Positions 14,120 to 22,670 of a stretch of DNA of 64,000 nt are shown here, piece by piece (positions within the stretch are counted from its first letter, which is position 1; every line of letters starts with the position of its first letter). The notes under the pieces are model-generated. The model was not told the origin of the DNA and ran no database searches. It was given only the letters and a program-made list of their open reading frames with translations. The stretch comes from Yanshouia hominis (GTDB taxonomy: Bacteria > Bacillota > Clostridia > Oscillospirales > Ruminococcaceae). A program made the position numbers and the translations under genes. Location of the stretch: NCBI GenBank assembly GCA_014385025.1, contig JACRTB010000005.1, forward strand, positions 62,001 to 126,000, read 5' to 3'.

Positions 14120-15181
14120 TCAGATAGAAAGAACCATTTGCGCGGACTGCCAAGATGAGGTGTGATACGGAACCACCCGGCAAAAACAGTTCTTCCCTTC
14201 CAGCTGTTTCCGATCGATATCTGTGCAATGCACCGGGATTCTGCAAAAGGCGGCATGGCCGGACGAGCAAAGGCGCCAGCTGCCGGTATCCCGGTCTGTG
14301 GTCCCTGTAATCATCACACCGCCGGCCTGCGAAAATTGCGCGGCCAATGCCTCGGACGCCGCCGTGTCCAGCTGAGGCTCCGAAAGAAAGCATACGCCGT
14401 TTTCCGGCACGCCGTTTAGAGGCCGGACCGTTACCCCCTCAAGCTCATGGCGAAAATGCTCCGTTACCCACTGTCCATCCTGCCGCGCCAGACGAAATTG
14501 TTCTGTAAAATGGTCATCTCCATATAGGGGCAGTTGGAGGTGCCTTCGGTGCAGCAGGTACAGCAATTCCAGTCCACGCCCATATTTGGGAACCGGAAGA
14601 AGCAGCGGCATTTGTCTCTCGCAATAGAGGCGGATACCGGTTATAAAAGCCTCCCGCATCTCGTCCCCGGTCCGGAGCTCCGGGCCATAGGCGCTGTCCA
14701 GAATGGCCAGATCCGCTTTTATGCCGCGAATCGGGTCGACGGCATAGACCGGGCTGTCCTCTCGATAATCGCCGCTGAACAGCAGCGACCTTCCTTCCAG
14801 CACAAAATGATACCACACGCTTCCGACGCAATGCCCGGAGCGTCCCCAGCACAGCCGCCAAAACCGCGGGGTGTGGAATGATTCCAAAGAGATTGCCCTG
14901 CGGCCGGGTTCCTTCAGCTGACTGAGTGTTTCTGAGGTTCCGACGATGATCCCGGAAAAGCCGCGGCTTTCCAGCCATGGCAGCGCTCCGGTGTGGTCTC
15001 TGTGGGAGTGGGTGAGGAACACATAGGAAAGCCCTTCTATCTCTTCCCCCGTCAGCTTTGGGTACGGTTTTGCCGCGTCCGCCGCAAGACCGCAGTCGAC
15101 CAGAAAGGAAACCGTATCTCCCCGCACAAAAAAGCAGTTTCGCCCATGCTCGCCCACACCGCCCGCAAGCTTTACAATCAT
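14120..15181 (-). CDS. MBL-fold metallo-hydrolase
   Basis: 353 residues. It has the metallo-beta-lactamase metal motif THSHRDHTGA (about residues 57-66), SGDYREDS for the next ligand, and a VGSVWYHF strand carrying a His upstream. The layout resembles RNA-processing beta-CASP-type relatives, but the beta-CASP motifs are not clear. The start overlaps the permease stop (ATGA), so it is the last gene of the ABC operon. A phosphonate- or phosphodiester-cleaving role would fit an aminoethylphosphonate-type transporter, but the substrate is unknown. Confidence 0.8.
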   Translation of the reverse strand: MIVKLAGGVGEHGRNCFFVRGDTVSFLVDCGLAADAAKPYPKLTGEEIEGLSYVFLTHSHRDHTGALPWLESRGFSGIIVGTSETLSQLKEPGRRAISLESFHTPRFWRLCWGRSGHCVGSVWYHFVLEGRSLLFSGDYREDSPVYAVDPIRGIKADLAILDSAYGPELRTGDEMREAFITGIRLYCERQMPLLLPVPKYGRGLELLYLLHRRHLQLPLYGDDHFTEQFRLARQDGQWVTEHFRHELEGVTVRPLNGVPENGVCFLSEPQLDTAASEALAAQFSQAGGVMITGTTDRDTGSWRLCSSGHAAFCRIPVHCTDIDRKQLEGKNCFCRVVPYHTSSWQSAQMVLSI

Positions 15182-16848
15182 GTTTTTCGCTCCTTTCGTC
15201 CTGACAATCCGTTCATGATCAGCAGCGCGGCGGTGGTAATCAGCACACAGAGCACCGCCATGGCCATCCCGAGGGATACGCTTCCCTGCTCAAATTCCCG
15301 GTTGATGTAGGTGGAAACCACCAGCACATTGGGCGGCGCGATCAGGCTGGCTGTCACAAGCTCTCGGAAAGCAATGATAAAAATCATCATCCATCCGGAC
15401 AGGATTCCTTTGAAAATCATCGGCAGGGTGATGCGGCAGAATACATAAGAAGGGCTGCCGCCAAAAGTTCTGCCCGCCTGCATCAAGCTGTCGTTGATCT
15501 GGGCAAAGGCAGAGGTCACATATTGCACGGTGTAAGGCAAATACAGCGCGACATAAGCCAGCACCATGATGCCGATGGTGTTATACAGCGGGATTGTTTT
15601 ATAGATGGCATTCCAGAACAGCATCATACCGATAATCAGCACGATGCTGGGCAGCATCTCCGGCAGCAGGCTGACCGCCTCAACGGCTTTGCCCAGCTTT
15701 CCTTTTCGTCTGCGCGCGGCCAGAACCACGGCAGTACCCAGCGCGGAACAAATTACGGCAGAGGCAGAGGCCAGGAAAAGACTGGTTTGGATCGCCCGCA
15801 GGCTCTTTGGCGTGGTGAACAGCTCCGCATAGTGGGCAAATGTAAAATTGCCGGGAGTCAGCCCATATCCTCTTAAATGGATCAGGGAGGTGCTGATGAT
15901 GGAGAAATAGGGAATCCCTATTGCCGCCAGCGCAACCACGGCCGCCCACACCCATGCGAGAAGGTGACCCGCCGGATGAAGCGTTGTTGCGGCGGGACGC
16001 GAACCCTTGCCGCCGACCAATCGATAGCTGCAGCGGTCCGTGATGTGATTCTGAAGAAGCCACAGCCCCATGCAGATCGCCACCAATACGGCGGACAAAC
16101 TGGCGGAGCGGCCAAAATCAATGGGTGCGGTTGTGGAGTATCGGTGAATGTCGGTGGTAAAGACATAATACCCGATTCGGCGGCCAAGCGTGTAAGGCGT
16201 TCCGTACTCCGCCAGCGTTTTGACAAACACCAGCAGTGCTCCGATGGCATAATTTCCGGTCAGCAGAGGCGCAAAGATCTTTCGGAGTCTTCTGCCGAAT
16301 CCCGCGCCGAATACCGCGCCGCTTTCTTCCAGACTTGCCGGAATATTTGATATGGCATTTTTCATCATGGTCATCAAAAAGGGGAAAACATGCAGACTCA
16401 TGACCAGAACCAAACCGCCGAAGCAGAAAAACTTTTCCGAAAAACTGCCGCTTGAAGGAAAAAGCTGCTGAAACAGGCCGCGCTTCTGCATAAACAGAAT
16501 CCAGCCCATGGACGCTATGTAGGGCGGCGTCATAAAGGGAATCATAAAAATGATATCCAGCCAACGCCGCTTTGCAAGCTGGGTCCGGGCCAGCAGATAC
16601 GCGGTTGGAACGGCGATAACCGTAGAGCAGAGAACGACGCAAAGGCCAAGTCTCAGAGAATTCCAAATTGTTTGCAGGTTGCCGCTGTCCGCGATCATGG
16701 CCCACGCACCCGAAAAGTCAAGGCGGCCATCTGAGATGACCGCCTCGGCAAAGATCATGATGAGAGGGCAGACGATCAACACGCCTAAAATCACCAGAAG
16801 CCCGATCAGCGGGAGAACGGATTTCCGTGTGGCTGAAAGCTGTCTCAT
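15178..16848 (-). CDS. Fused ABC transporter permease, Fe3+/2-aminoethylphosphonate type
   Basis: 556 residues made of two fused permease halves of about six helices each (FbpB/PhnV-like). EAA loops are visible in both: GYV-free ESGAVFGAGFGRRLRKI in the first half and AGRTFGGSPSYVFCRITLP in the second. It forms the channel of an importer with the ATPase at 17913 and the lipoprotein at 16865. The family takes up ferric iron, polyamines, thiamine or phosphonates. A fragment of a related permease persists at 9740-9862. Confidence 0.88.
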   Translation of the reverse strand: MRQLSATRKSVLPLIGLLVILGVLIVCPLIMIFAEAVISDGRLDFSGAWAMIADSGNLQTIWNSLRLGLCVVLCSTVIAVPTAYLLARTQLAKRRWLDIIFMIPFMTPPYIASMGWILFMQKRGLFQQLFPSSGSFSEKFFCFGGLVLVMSLHVFPFLMTMMKNAISNIPASLEESGAVFGAGFGRRLRKIFAPLLTGNYAIGALLVFVKTLAEYGTPYTLGRRIGYYVFTTDIHRYSTTAPIDFGRSASLSAVLVAICMGLWLLQNHITDRCSYRLVGGKGSRPAATTLHPAGHLLAWVWAAVVALAAIGIPYFSIISTSLIHLRGYGLTPGNFTFAHYAELFTTPKSLRAIQTSLFLASASAVICSALGTAVVLAARRRKGKLGKAVEAVSLLPEMLPSIVLIIGMMLFWNAIYKTIPLYNTIGIMVLAYVALYLPYTVQYVTSAFAQINDSLMQAGRTFGGSPSYVFCRITLPMIFKGILSGWMMIFIIAFRELVTASLIAPPNVLVVSTYINREFEQGSVSLGMAMAVLCVLITTAALLIMNGLSGRKERKT

Positions 16849-16864
16849 ATTGCCTCCGCCCGGG

Positions 16865-17911
16865 TTACTGACACATTGCGTTCAGCTTGGCAGCGATATC
16901 GGAAGCAGCCTCCATCATTTTGTCCCAGTCGGTGGTGATCTGCGGAATTTCATCCAGATTGGAACGGTTATCACACTTTACATCGCTGCGGCCGGGCAGC
17001 AGATAGGCGGCTGCAACCAGCTCCTGCGCCTCATCGCTGAACAGGAAGTCGATGAACGCTTTGGCGTTGTCCATGTTGGGAGCGGTGTTCATAATCATGG
17101 CGGGGCGGGGGTTCACAACGGTACCGGTGGCGGGGTAGTAGATGGCGAGAGGCTCCCCCTTTGCCATCGAGGAATAAGCGTTATAATCAACACCGGCAAT
17201 CAGGATGCCTTTTTCACCGGTAGTGACCGCTTCCAGCGCGGCCTTGTTGGCTCCGAGGACAGTCAGGCCGTTATCGGCCCAAGACTGCATCACATCCTCG
17301 CCGTCATCGGTTCCGGTGGCAAAGCCGGCCAGAAAATCTTTGCAGGCGCCGGATTTTTCAGGGTCGGGAATCGCGATGTCACCCTGATACCGGACATCGG
17401 CAAGTTCCGCCCAGTCGGCATTCAGCTCCGGGTAAATCGTGGTGTTGTAAATGACGCCGACCGCGGAGGCGCTGTAACCGAACAGGGTGCTGTCCGCATC
17501 AATCCAGCCTTTGTTGATCTTACCGGCGTTGGCAGGGGTGTAGCTTTCCAGCAGGCCGCCGGCTTTTAGGGAAAGGCCGTCGGACCAGGAAGCCAAAATG
17601 ACAACATCGGCCGCGGGGTTTGCTTTTTCCGTTTCCAGACGGGCTAAAATTTCACCGGTGGTGCCTTGAAACTGTTCGACCTCCACGCCGGTTTTTGCGG
17701 TAAAGGCCCCGGCCAGCTTATCAGCCAGGCCGGATGGGCTGGGCATATATACGGTAACCTTGCCGGAAAGGGAAACGGGTTCGGCGGAACCGGCAGGCGC
17801 AGAAGCGGGCGCGGGGGCGCTTTCCGTATTGCTTGAAGATTCGACGGACTGACCGCAGGCGGCAAGGCACAGGCAGCCGGCCAGCAGCAGAGACAGAACT
17901 TTCTTTTTCAT
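16865..17911 (-). CDS. Substrate-binding lipoprotein of the ABC importer
   Basis: 348 residues. It has a signal peptide with lipobox LAAC (Cys 19) and a Ser/Ala-rich linker, then the ferric-type binding fold: VTVYMPSPSGLADKLAGAF, ADVVILASWSDGL and a C-terminal segment with NAKAFIDFLFSDEAQELVA. Clear iron-binding paired Tyr residues are not evident, so 2-aminoethylphosphonate or another small anion is as likely as iron. It sits between the ATPase and permease genes with short gaps. Confidence 0.87.
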   Translation of the reverse strand: MKKKVLSLLLAGCLCLAACGQSVESSSNTESAPAPASAPAGSAEPVSLSGKVTVYMPSPSGLADKLAGAFTAKTGVEVEQFQGTTGEILARLETEKANPAADVVILASWSDGLSLKAGGLLESYTPANAGKINKGWIDADSTLFGYSASAVGVIYNTTIYPELNADWAELADVRYQGDIAIPDPEKSGACKDFLAGFATGTDDGEDVMQSWADNGLTVLGANKAALEAVTTGEKGILIAGVDYNAYSSMAKGEPLAIYYPATGTVVNPRPAMIMNTAPNMDNAKAFIDFLFSDEAQELVAAAYLLPGRSDVKCDNRSNLDEIPQITTDWDKMMEAASDIAAKLNAMCQ

Positions 17912-17912
17912 C

Positions 17913-18887
17913 TTAGGTTTTCTCCTTTTGCAGTAAAATAATGTTTTGCGGATCTATATAGACGGAAATCACGCTTCCAACAGCCGGTTTTTGGCTGCTG
18001 TGCAGTATCCAGAACACACCGTTGTACCTCAAAATAATTTCATAGGTATCACCAAGATATTGAACGCCCGTCACAGGCAGCTCGAAGAGCTGACAACCCT
18101 CCGCCGGGACCAGAGAGAGCGCCTCCGGGCGGACAAGTTTGGTATCGCTGAACCAGTTGGCTTTCCCGACAAAGTGAGCGACAAAGGGGGTCGCGGGACG
18201 GCGGTAAATTTGCTCCGGCGTATCATATTGCTCAATCCTCCCTTGGTATAAGACGGCAATGCGATCGCTCATGCTCATGGCCTCGGTCTGATCATGGGTC
18301 ACAAAAACAGCGGTAAGGTTCAGCCGGGAAACTATTTCCCTCAGTTCGTGCCGCATTTCCTCCCGCAGAATGGCGTCCAGCGCGGAAAGCGGCTCGTCAA
18401 AGAGCACGCAAGCAGGCTCAATCACAATTGCTCTGGCAAAAGCCACCCTCTGCTGCTGCCCTCCGGAAAGCTGGTGGGGATACCGCTGTGCGCAGCCTTC
18501 AAGCTGAACCGCGCGCAGCGCTTCCATAACGCGTTTCTGCAGGTCCTGCGTTTCCTTTCGGGCGCGCAGACCAAATGCAACATTCTCGAATACCGTCATA
18601 TGAGGCCACAAGGCAAAATCCTGAAAAACGAAACCGAGGCCGCGTTTTTCAGGAGGGATATTAATATGCTTCACGGCAGAAAACACGCAGGTCTCGTCAA
18701 AATAAATTTCGCCGGTGTCGGGGCTTTCCAAACCGGCCATCATGCGAAGCAGGGTGGTTTTTCCGCAACCGGAGGGACCGAGCAGCGTGGTAAAGCTGCC
18801 GCTTTCTATAGTTAAGTCACTGGGGCGGATAACCTGATTTCCAGAAAAGCTTTTTGTTACTCCAACGAGCCGAATCTCCATAGACAT
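17913..18887 (-). CDS. ABC importer ATPase, Fe3+/polyamine/phosphonate type
   Basis: 324 residues from ATG 18887, chosen by GGAGGG six bases upstream; the open frame starts at 18941. It has Walker A GPSGCGKTT, signature LSGGQQQR, Walker B VLFDEPLSALD, switch His in VTHDQTEA, and a C-terminal TOBE domain. It drives the importer encoded immediately downstream and is the first gene of the four-gene operon. Confidence 0.92.
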   Translation of the reverse strand: MSMEIRLVGVTKSFSGNQVIRPSDLTIESGSFTTLLGPSGCGKTTLLRMMAGLESPDTGEIYFDETCVFSAVKHINIPPEKRGLGFVFQDFALWPHMTVFENVAFGLRARKETQDLQKRVMEALRAVQLEGCAQRYPHQLSGGQQQRVAFARAIVIEPACVLFDEPLSALDAILREEMRHELREIVSRLNLTAVFVTHDQTEAMSMSDRIAVLYQGRIEQYDTPEQIYRRPATPFVAHFVGKANWFSDTKLVRPEALSLVPAEGCQLFELPVTGVQYLGDTYEIILRYNGVFWILHSSQKPAVGSVISVYIDPQNIILLQKEKT

Positions 18888-19836
18888 CCTCGCCCTCCTG
18901 TTTTTTGTATTATAGAGAACGGCTGTTATGTCTTCGACCACAGTATAGTGAAATCCATGTAAAGCTTACGTATCTTGAGGAACCCGCCGACAAATGTGAA
19001 AGCCGGGACTGCAATTACGATTTCCGCCCCGGCTCCGTATGTTTCAGGAGGGAACAAGCCCGCTTTAACCATTCTCTTCAGATTCAGGGCCGCGGCGGCG
19101 GGGAGGCATTCCCCGTTTACCGCCGAAAGGTTTCTTCCGCATATTTTCGAAATGCGGCGTTCTCATTTTATGGCCGGGCAAATGTCTCATATCCGGATTT
19201 TTCGGCTTTATCCTGGAACCGTGCTCCGGCGGGCCTGTTGTAAACTGCCATCCGCTCCCCCGCTGCAATATTCTCCTGAAACAGTCCGAGCCGCCGGCAT
19301 GCGGGAGTGTTCGCGTCATCAATCGGACTGGGCAGGCGGCAAGTAAAAAATGATTGTCAATGACAGCTCTTCATTTTAGAGAAACGGAGTTCTGCGCTTT
19401 AAGGCGTACCGCGCTGCCAGCGAATTGAGCAGGCTGTCAAAGCGGCGTGAAACTCCGAGAGGTCCCCTGCTCATGCATAAAGGGAAGGGGGCAGTCGCCC
19501 CCTTCCCTTCTATTATATGCTGTGGCGATGCAAGAACCCCCCAACTCTGCTGGGAGGAGTAAAAAAGTCTTGGCTTCAAGCATCGGACGAAGCGGGAAAC
19601 GAACGACAACTTTACGATTGTCAAAAAGCTGCGGTTGGAACAGTAACCGCCTGTTTCCGGGCTGCCGTGCAAGTGATGCAGGAGACAGATGATTCAGCGC
19701 TTCTTGCGAGGCTTGCCGGTATGAAGCCCTTCCATGGCTTACACAAGCTCCCAGCTTGGCGGGATGTTATGACTGATTTACATTTTGCGGGAATTATTGT
19801 ATCCTGATAAACAAGTATTGCAAAGGAGGCGGACCA
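18888..19836. other. Gene-poor spacer with degenerate coding remnants
   Basis: No confident gene is present over about 950 bp. It holds the minus-strand remnant at 18926-19162, a perfect 11-bp hairpin at 19482-19507 (GGGAAGGGGGC) followed by TTCTATTATA, and a plus-strand open frame at 19517-19807. That frame's last 45 codons look protein-like (ETDDSALLARLAGMKPFHGL), but it has no ribosome-binding site. Frame changes throughout suggest decay of former genes. Confidence 0.5.
18926..19162 (-). pseudogene. Unidentified coding remnant upstream of the ABC operon
   Basis: A 78-codon minus-strand frame between two stops contains LNLKRMVKAGLFPPE and GAEIVIAVPAFTFVGGFLKI, a hydrophobic, plausibly membrane-spanning stretch. 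The complementary plus frame has the Pro/Thr-rich look typical of an antisense shadow, which supports minus as the coding strand. No start with a good ribosome-binding site was found, and I do not recognise the family. It is more likely a gene fragment than a functional small protein. Confidence 0.3.
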
Positions 19837-21069
19837 ATGAAAATCGGCGAAATTTCCAAGCTATGCAACGTGAACCACGATACCCTTCGTTATTACATTT
19901 CTCTAGGTCTGCTCAATCCTCAGAGAAAAAATAATCAGTACATTTTTTATAAAAAGGATCTCGAGGATCTTCTTTATATTCAAAAGCTCAAGGGAATGTG
20001 CTTCTCGCTGAAAGAAATTGAGACAATTATGCGTTTTCAAAGAACCTCCAACTGGGTGGAGCCAAATATAATCAGTGAATATTCATTTATGTTGAAAGCG
20101 AAGAAGGAAGAGCTGGTGGAAAGACAGGCATTTCTTCAAACCTCGATCGATTTAATTTCTGAAGAACTGCAGCGTATTTCTCATCTGCGTATTCAAAGCC
20201 AGTTTGACAGCGGCGTTCCGCTGCGCGCACTTCCCCTTCTGGTTTGCCCAAAATGCAGACAGGCTTTACAGATTGAGCAAGCCACCTTTGTGCGCAAGTA
20301 TGTCAAAAGTGGTCTCATTACCTGTACATGTGGTTATTCCGCCGTGATTGACCATGGAATCATTGTGACCAACAATCGCTACACGGCTCCCTACGATTCA
20401 CCCGATACTGATCGTGCGCTTTATCGCACCCTTTGCAGCGATTTGCTCAAAATGTATCAGCAGTGCTGCTCTTACATTTTCGCAAATCTTTCCGCAGTCA
20501 ATCTTCAGAACAAGGTTGTTTTTGAGGGCAACATCAATGGGTACTTTTTTCTTTACAATCATTTCAGCGATTTACCGAAGGACTGTCTTTACATTATTGT
20601 TGATAAATATCCCGAAACCATATTAATGTACAAAAGCTTGATTGAAAAACTCAATCTTGATCTGGATATCCTCTATATTGCCGACGCATCCAATAACTAT
20701 CCGCTCAGGGCTGGATGCGTTGATATTTGCATCGATTTTTTCAGCAGCAACGAGCATCAATTCTATCATCCGGACAATCTTCCGCATGCGGTAAAAAATT
20801 TTTTGGCGGAACGGGCGCAGGTTATCGGCAGTTATATGCAGCTGCTTCCTCAATCGAAAAGCCGGACAAATGTGGCGGTCAAATATCCCGAGTGCTCGCA
20901 TGATTGCTATCTCTTTGGAAAAGTGGAAAAGGAACTCGTTGATCAGGGCTTTCATATTTTCTCTGAAATGATTGGAAGCGTAATGAAAACACAAAACAAA
21001 TTCAGTTTTACTTGTCATGTGGATAACGACCCCTTATGTTTTTATTGCTTCAGCGCCAAGCGCCCCTGA
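19837..21069 (+). CDS. MerR regulator fused to a zinc-ribbon and methyltransferase-like domain
   Basis: 410 residues. The MerR winged helix (1-70) includes VNHDTLRYYISLGLL. A helical linker spans about 80-125. A Cys cluster follows (CPKC at 137-140, CTCG at 163-166) resembling the Trm112-like ribbon of some rRNA/tRNA methyltransferases. The rest (about 190-405) has a Rossmann-type rhythm (VVFEGNINGYF, LYIIVDKYPETI, VDICIDFFS), but the glycine-rich SAM loop is degenerate. Small molecules or SAM might be sensed rather than methylated. AAAGGAGG sets the start. It is convergent with the malonate decarboxylase operon. Confidence 0.72.
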   Translation: MKIGEISKLCNVNHDTLRYYISLGLLNPQRKNNQYIFYKKDLEDLLYIQKLKGMCFSLKEIETIMRFQRTSNWVEPNIISEYSFMLKAKKEELVERQAFLQTSIDLISEELQRISHLRIQSQFDSGVPLRALPLLVCPKCRQALQIEQATFVRKYVKSGLITCTCGYSAVIDHGIIVTNNRYTAPYDSPDTDRALYRTLCSDLLKMYQQCCSYIFANLSAVNLQNKVVFEGNINGYFFLYNHFSDLPKDCLYIIVDKYPETILMYKSLIEKLNLDLDILYIADASNNYPLRAGCVDICIDFFSSNEHQFYHPDNLPHAVKNFLAERAQVIGSYMQLLPQSKSRTNVAVKYPECSHDCYLFGKVEKELVDQGFHIFSEMIGSVMKTQNKFSFTCHVDNDPLCFYCFSAKRP

Positions 21070-21754
21070 ATTTTCAAGTAAGTTGTCTTTATTTTTAAAA
21101 TTTTTTGCGGCTTCTCTTCCATTTGCAGGTTTTGATAACCAGTTCTTTTAGCGAGCATTTTCAAAATGCATTTTTTGTTGCCTGCTCAACCGTATCTGCA
21201 TATTGTTCCGGTTTGGTTCAGATGGAAAACACTCTGGGGATTTTGGATAATTGCCTAAAAGGGACTGCCGCGGAAAATCTCAATACCGCAGAGGTTCTGT
21301 ATCCCATCCAGCCGGGAAAATCAAGTCTAAGCGAAAGTACACCTATAAAAACCAGCTGCAAATATCTGGATTTTCAGTCATGACCACCCGCGACGGGGTA
21401 GTCATGACTGAGAAAAGCCGTGCCTGCTGCAAGAAGAAAACCAACGGCGGCGCCGGCGGCTCCGAAAGGCTTTCGCTGCACCCGAAAAAGAATCCGAGCG
21501 AAGCGAGAAACCACTAAAAAACGTCAGAGGGAGCAGCGGCAAGAGAAAGCCATGTAAAAGGGCCCCCACAGCTATTTGAACAGCTGTGGGGGCCCTGCAG
21601 TAACAATACGCATAATCCTCTGATGGGAATAGGCCCAAAAAAGGTTTGCGCAAACCACCGGAACGGCCCGTGGTTATAATTTGTATGGAAACTTTGAAAT
21701 GTCAGGGCCGTCTAAGTGGCAAAAAGTACTTAAAGATTTTAAAACAGGTGTTTT
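21070..21754. other. Intergenic region between convergent transcripts
   Basis: Nothing convincing is coded here. It contains a palindromic hairpin at about 21376-21413 (GTCATGAC arms around CACCCGCGACGGGGTA), downstream of the MerR gene. It also contains the strong minus-strand terminator at 21555-21595, downstream of the decarboxylase operon. Short open frames change character along their length. Confidence 0.6.
21555..21595 (-). terminator. Terminator of the malonate decarboxylase operon
   Basis: GGGCCCCCACAGCT (21560-21573) pairs perfectly with 21582-21595 across an eight-base loop. On the minus strand the stem is followed by TTTTA. It is the first strong hairpin after the biotin-carrier gene, 160 bp downstream. 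Confidence 0.75.
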
Positions 21755-21967
21755 TCATTCAATTACCATCAAAACTGCTCCGCCGCGTACCCGCTCCCCC
21801 TGCTCTACCATGACTTCGACAACCTCGCCTTCAACAGGGGAGAGAATCGACTGAACCATTTTCATGGCCTCCATTTTTGCAACGACATCCTTAATTTTGA
21901 CTTGATCACCGGGTTTTACAAAAATTTCTTGAACCATACCGGGCACTCTGGTTTTAATTTCCATCAT
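21755..21967 (-). CDS. Biotin carboxyl carrier subunit of malonate decarboxylase (MadF-like)
   Basis: A compact 70-residue biotinyl domain with the attachment motif EAMKM (Lys biotinylated) and the flanking PGDQVKIKD and SPVEGEVVEV turns. The start is ATG 21967 or 21964, after AAAGGAG. In Malonomonas rubra the equivalent protein takes CO2 from malonyl-ACP as carboxybiotin and delivers it to the sodium pump MadB. Biotin-independent malonate decarboxylases lack such a protein. Its presence beside a MadB-like gene is the main argument for the biotin-dependent type. Confidence 0.85.
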   Translation of the reverse strand: MMEIKTRVPGMVQEIFVKPGDQVKIKDVVAKMEAMKMVQSILSPVEGEVVEVMVEQGERVRGGAVLMVIE

Positions 21968-22670
21968 ACAAACTCCTTTTAAATGTTGTTGTATTCCTAT
22001 GACAACCGCACCCAAGAGATTTCCATACGGCGCGGCAGGATAGCAATTCAGGGTCACCGCTTCTCTTTTTGGCCAGAATTGTGTTCTGACTGCTCAAAAG
22101 CTCCCTCAGTTTGAGGTACCATTCTCCATCAATCGAAAGCTCCGCATCGGTACGAATTCCAAATTGGTTCTCCAGCCTTTGCATATCGCCGTCAAACTCC
22201 CGCAGACCGCGAAAAGAAGCGGGATACAGAACGACATCGAGATCGGACGTTTCATGTAAGTAAGGCAGTCCGGTTACAGCCTGCAATGCCGCCGCCCCAA
22301 AAATCCCAAAAGGGATTCTTCGCGACTGTGCGCATTCCAGAAGGCAGCGCGTTAACCGCCCAGCCGGACCCTCCAGCCCGCATTTCGCCGCCTCTTCAGC
22401 GGAAACACGCCGCTCAATCTCGCAGAGGGGAATACGCGCGGCGATACGCCGTCTCACACCATTAAACCGAACCGGAAATGAAAATCCAACGTCAATCCAT
22501 TCCGAATCAGCACTGTTGGTTTGACTCCTGCAGATGGCCGGAACTTCAGAAAAGGAACGCCAAAGCCCATCATCCCATTCATGCGATGAAACCCGGTTCT
22601 CCCAGGCGTATCTTCTTCCCGTACTGGTAATAAACAGGAGATCGTGGCGCTGGGGAACGACGTTTAGCAT
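21954..22670 (-). CDS. mdcG: Malonate decarboxylase holo-ACP synthase
   Basis: 238 residues from ATG 22670 (GGAG six bases upstream, inside the end of the ligase gene). It carries the MdcG/CitX nucleotidyltransferase pattern IFGAAALQAVTG and TSDLDVVLYP, with the Asp pair expected to bind metal. It transfers the 2'-(5''-triphosphoribosyl)-3'-dephospho-CoA prosthetic group to the Ser of the ACP subunit. The partner that makes this precursor (MdcB/CitG family) is not in the window. The gene overlaps both neighbours, showing tight coupling. Confidence 0.88.
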   Translation of the reverse strand: MLNVVPQRHDLLFITSTGRRYAWENRVSSHEWDDGLWRSFSEVPAICRSQTNSADSEWIDVGFSFPVRFNGVRRRIAARIPLCEIERRVSAEEAAKCGLEGPAGRLTRCLLECAQSRRIPFGIFGAAALQAVTGLPYLHETSDLDVVLYPASFRGLREFDGDMQRLENQFGIRTDAELSIDGEWYLKLRELLSSQNTILAKKRSGDPELLSCRAVWKSLGCGCHRNTTTFKRSLYDGN

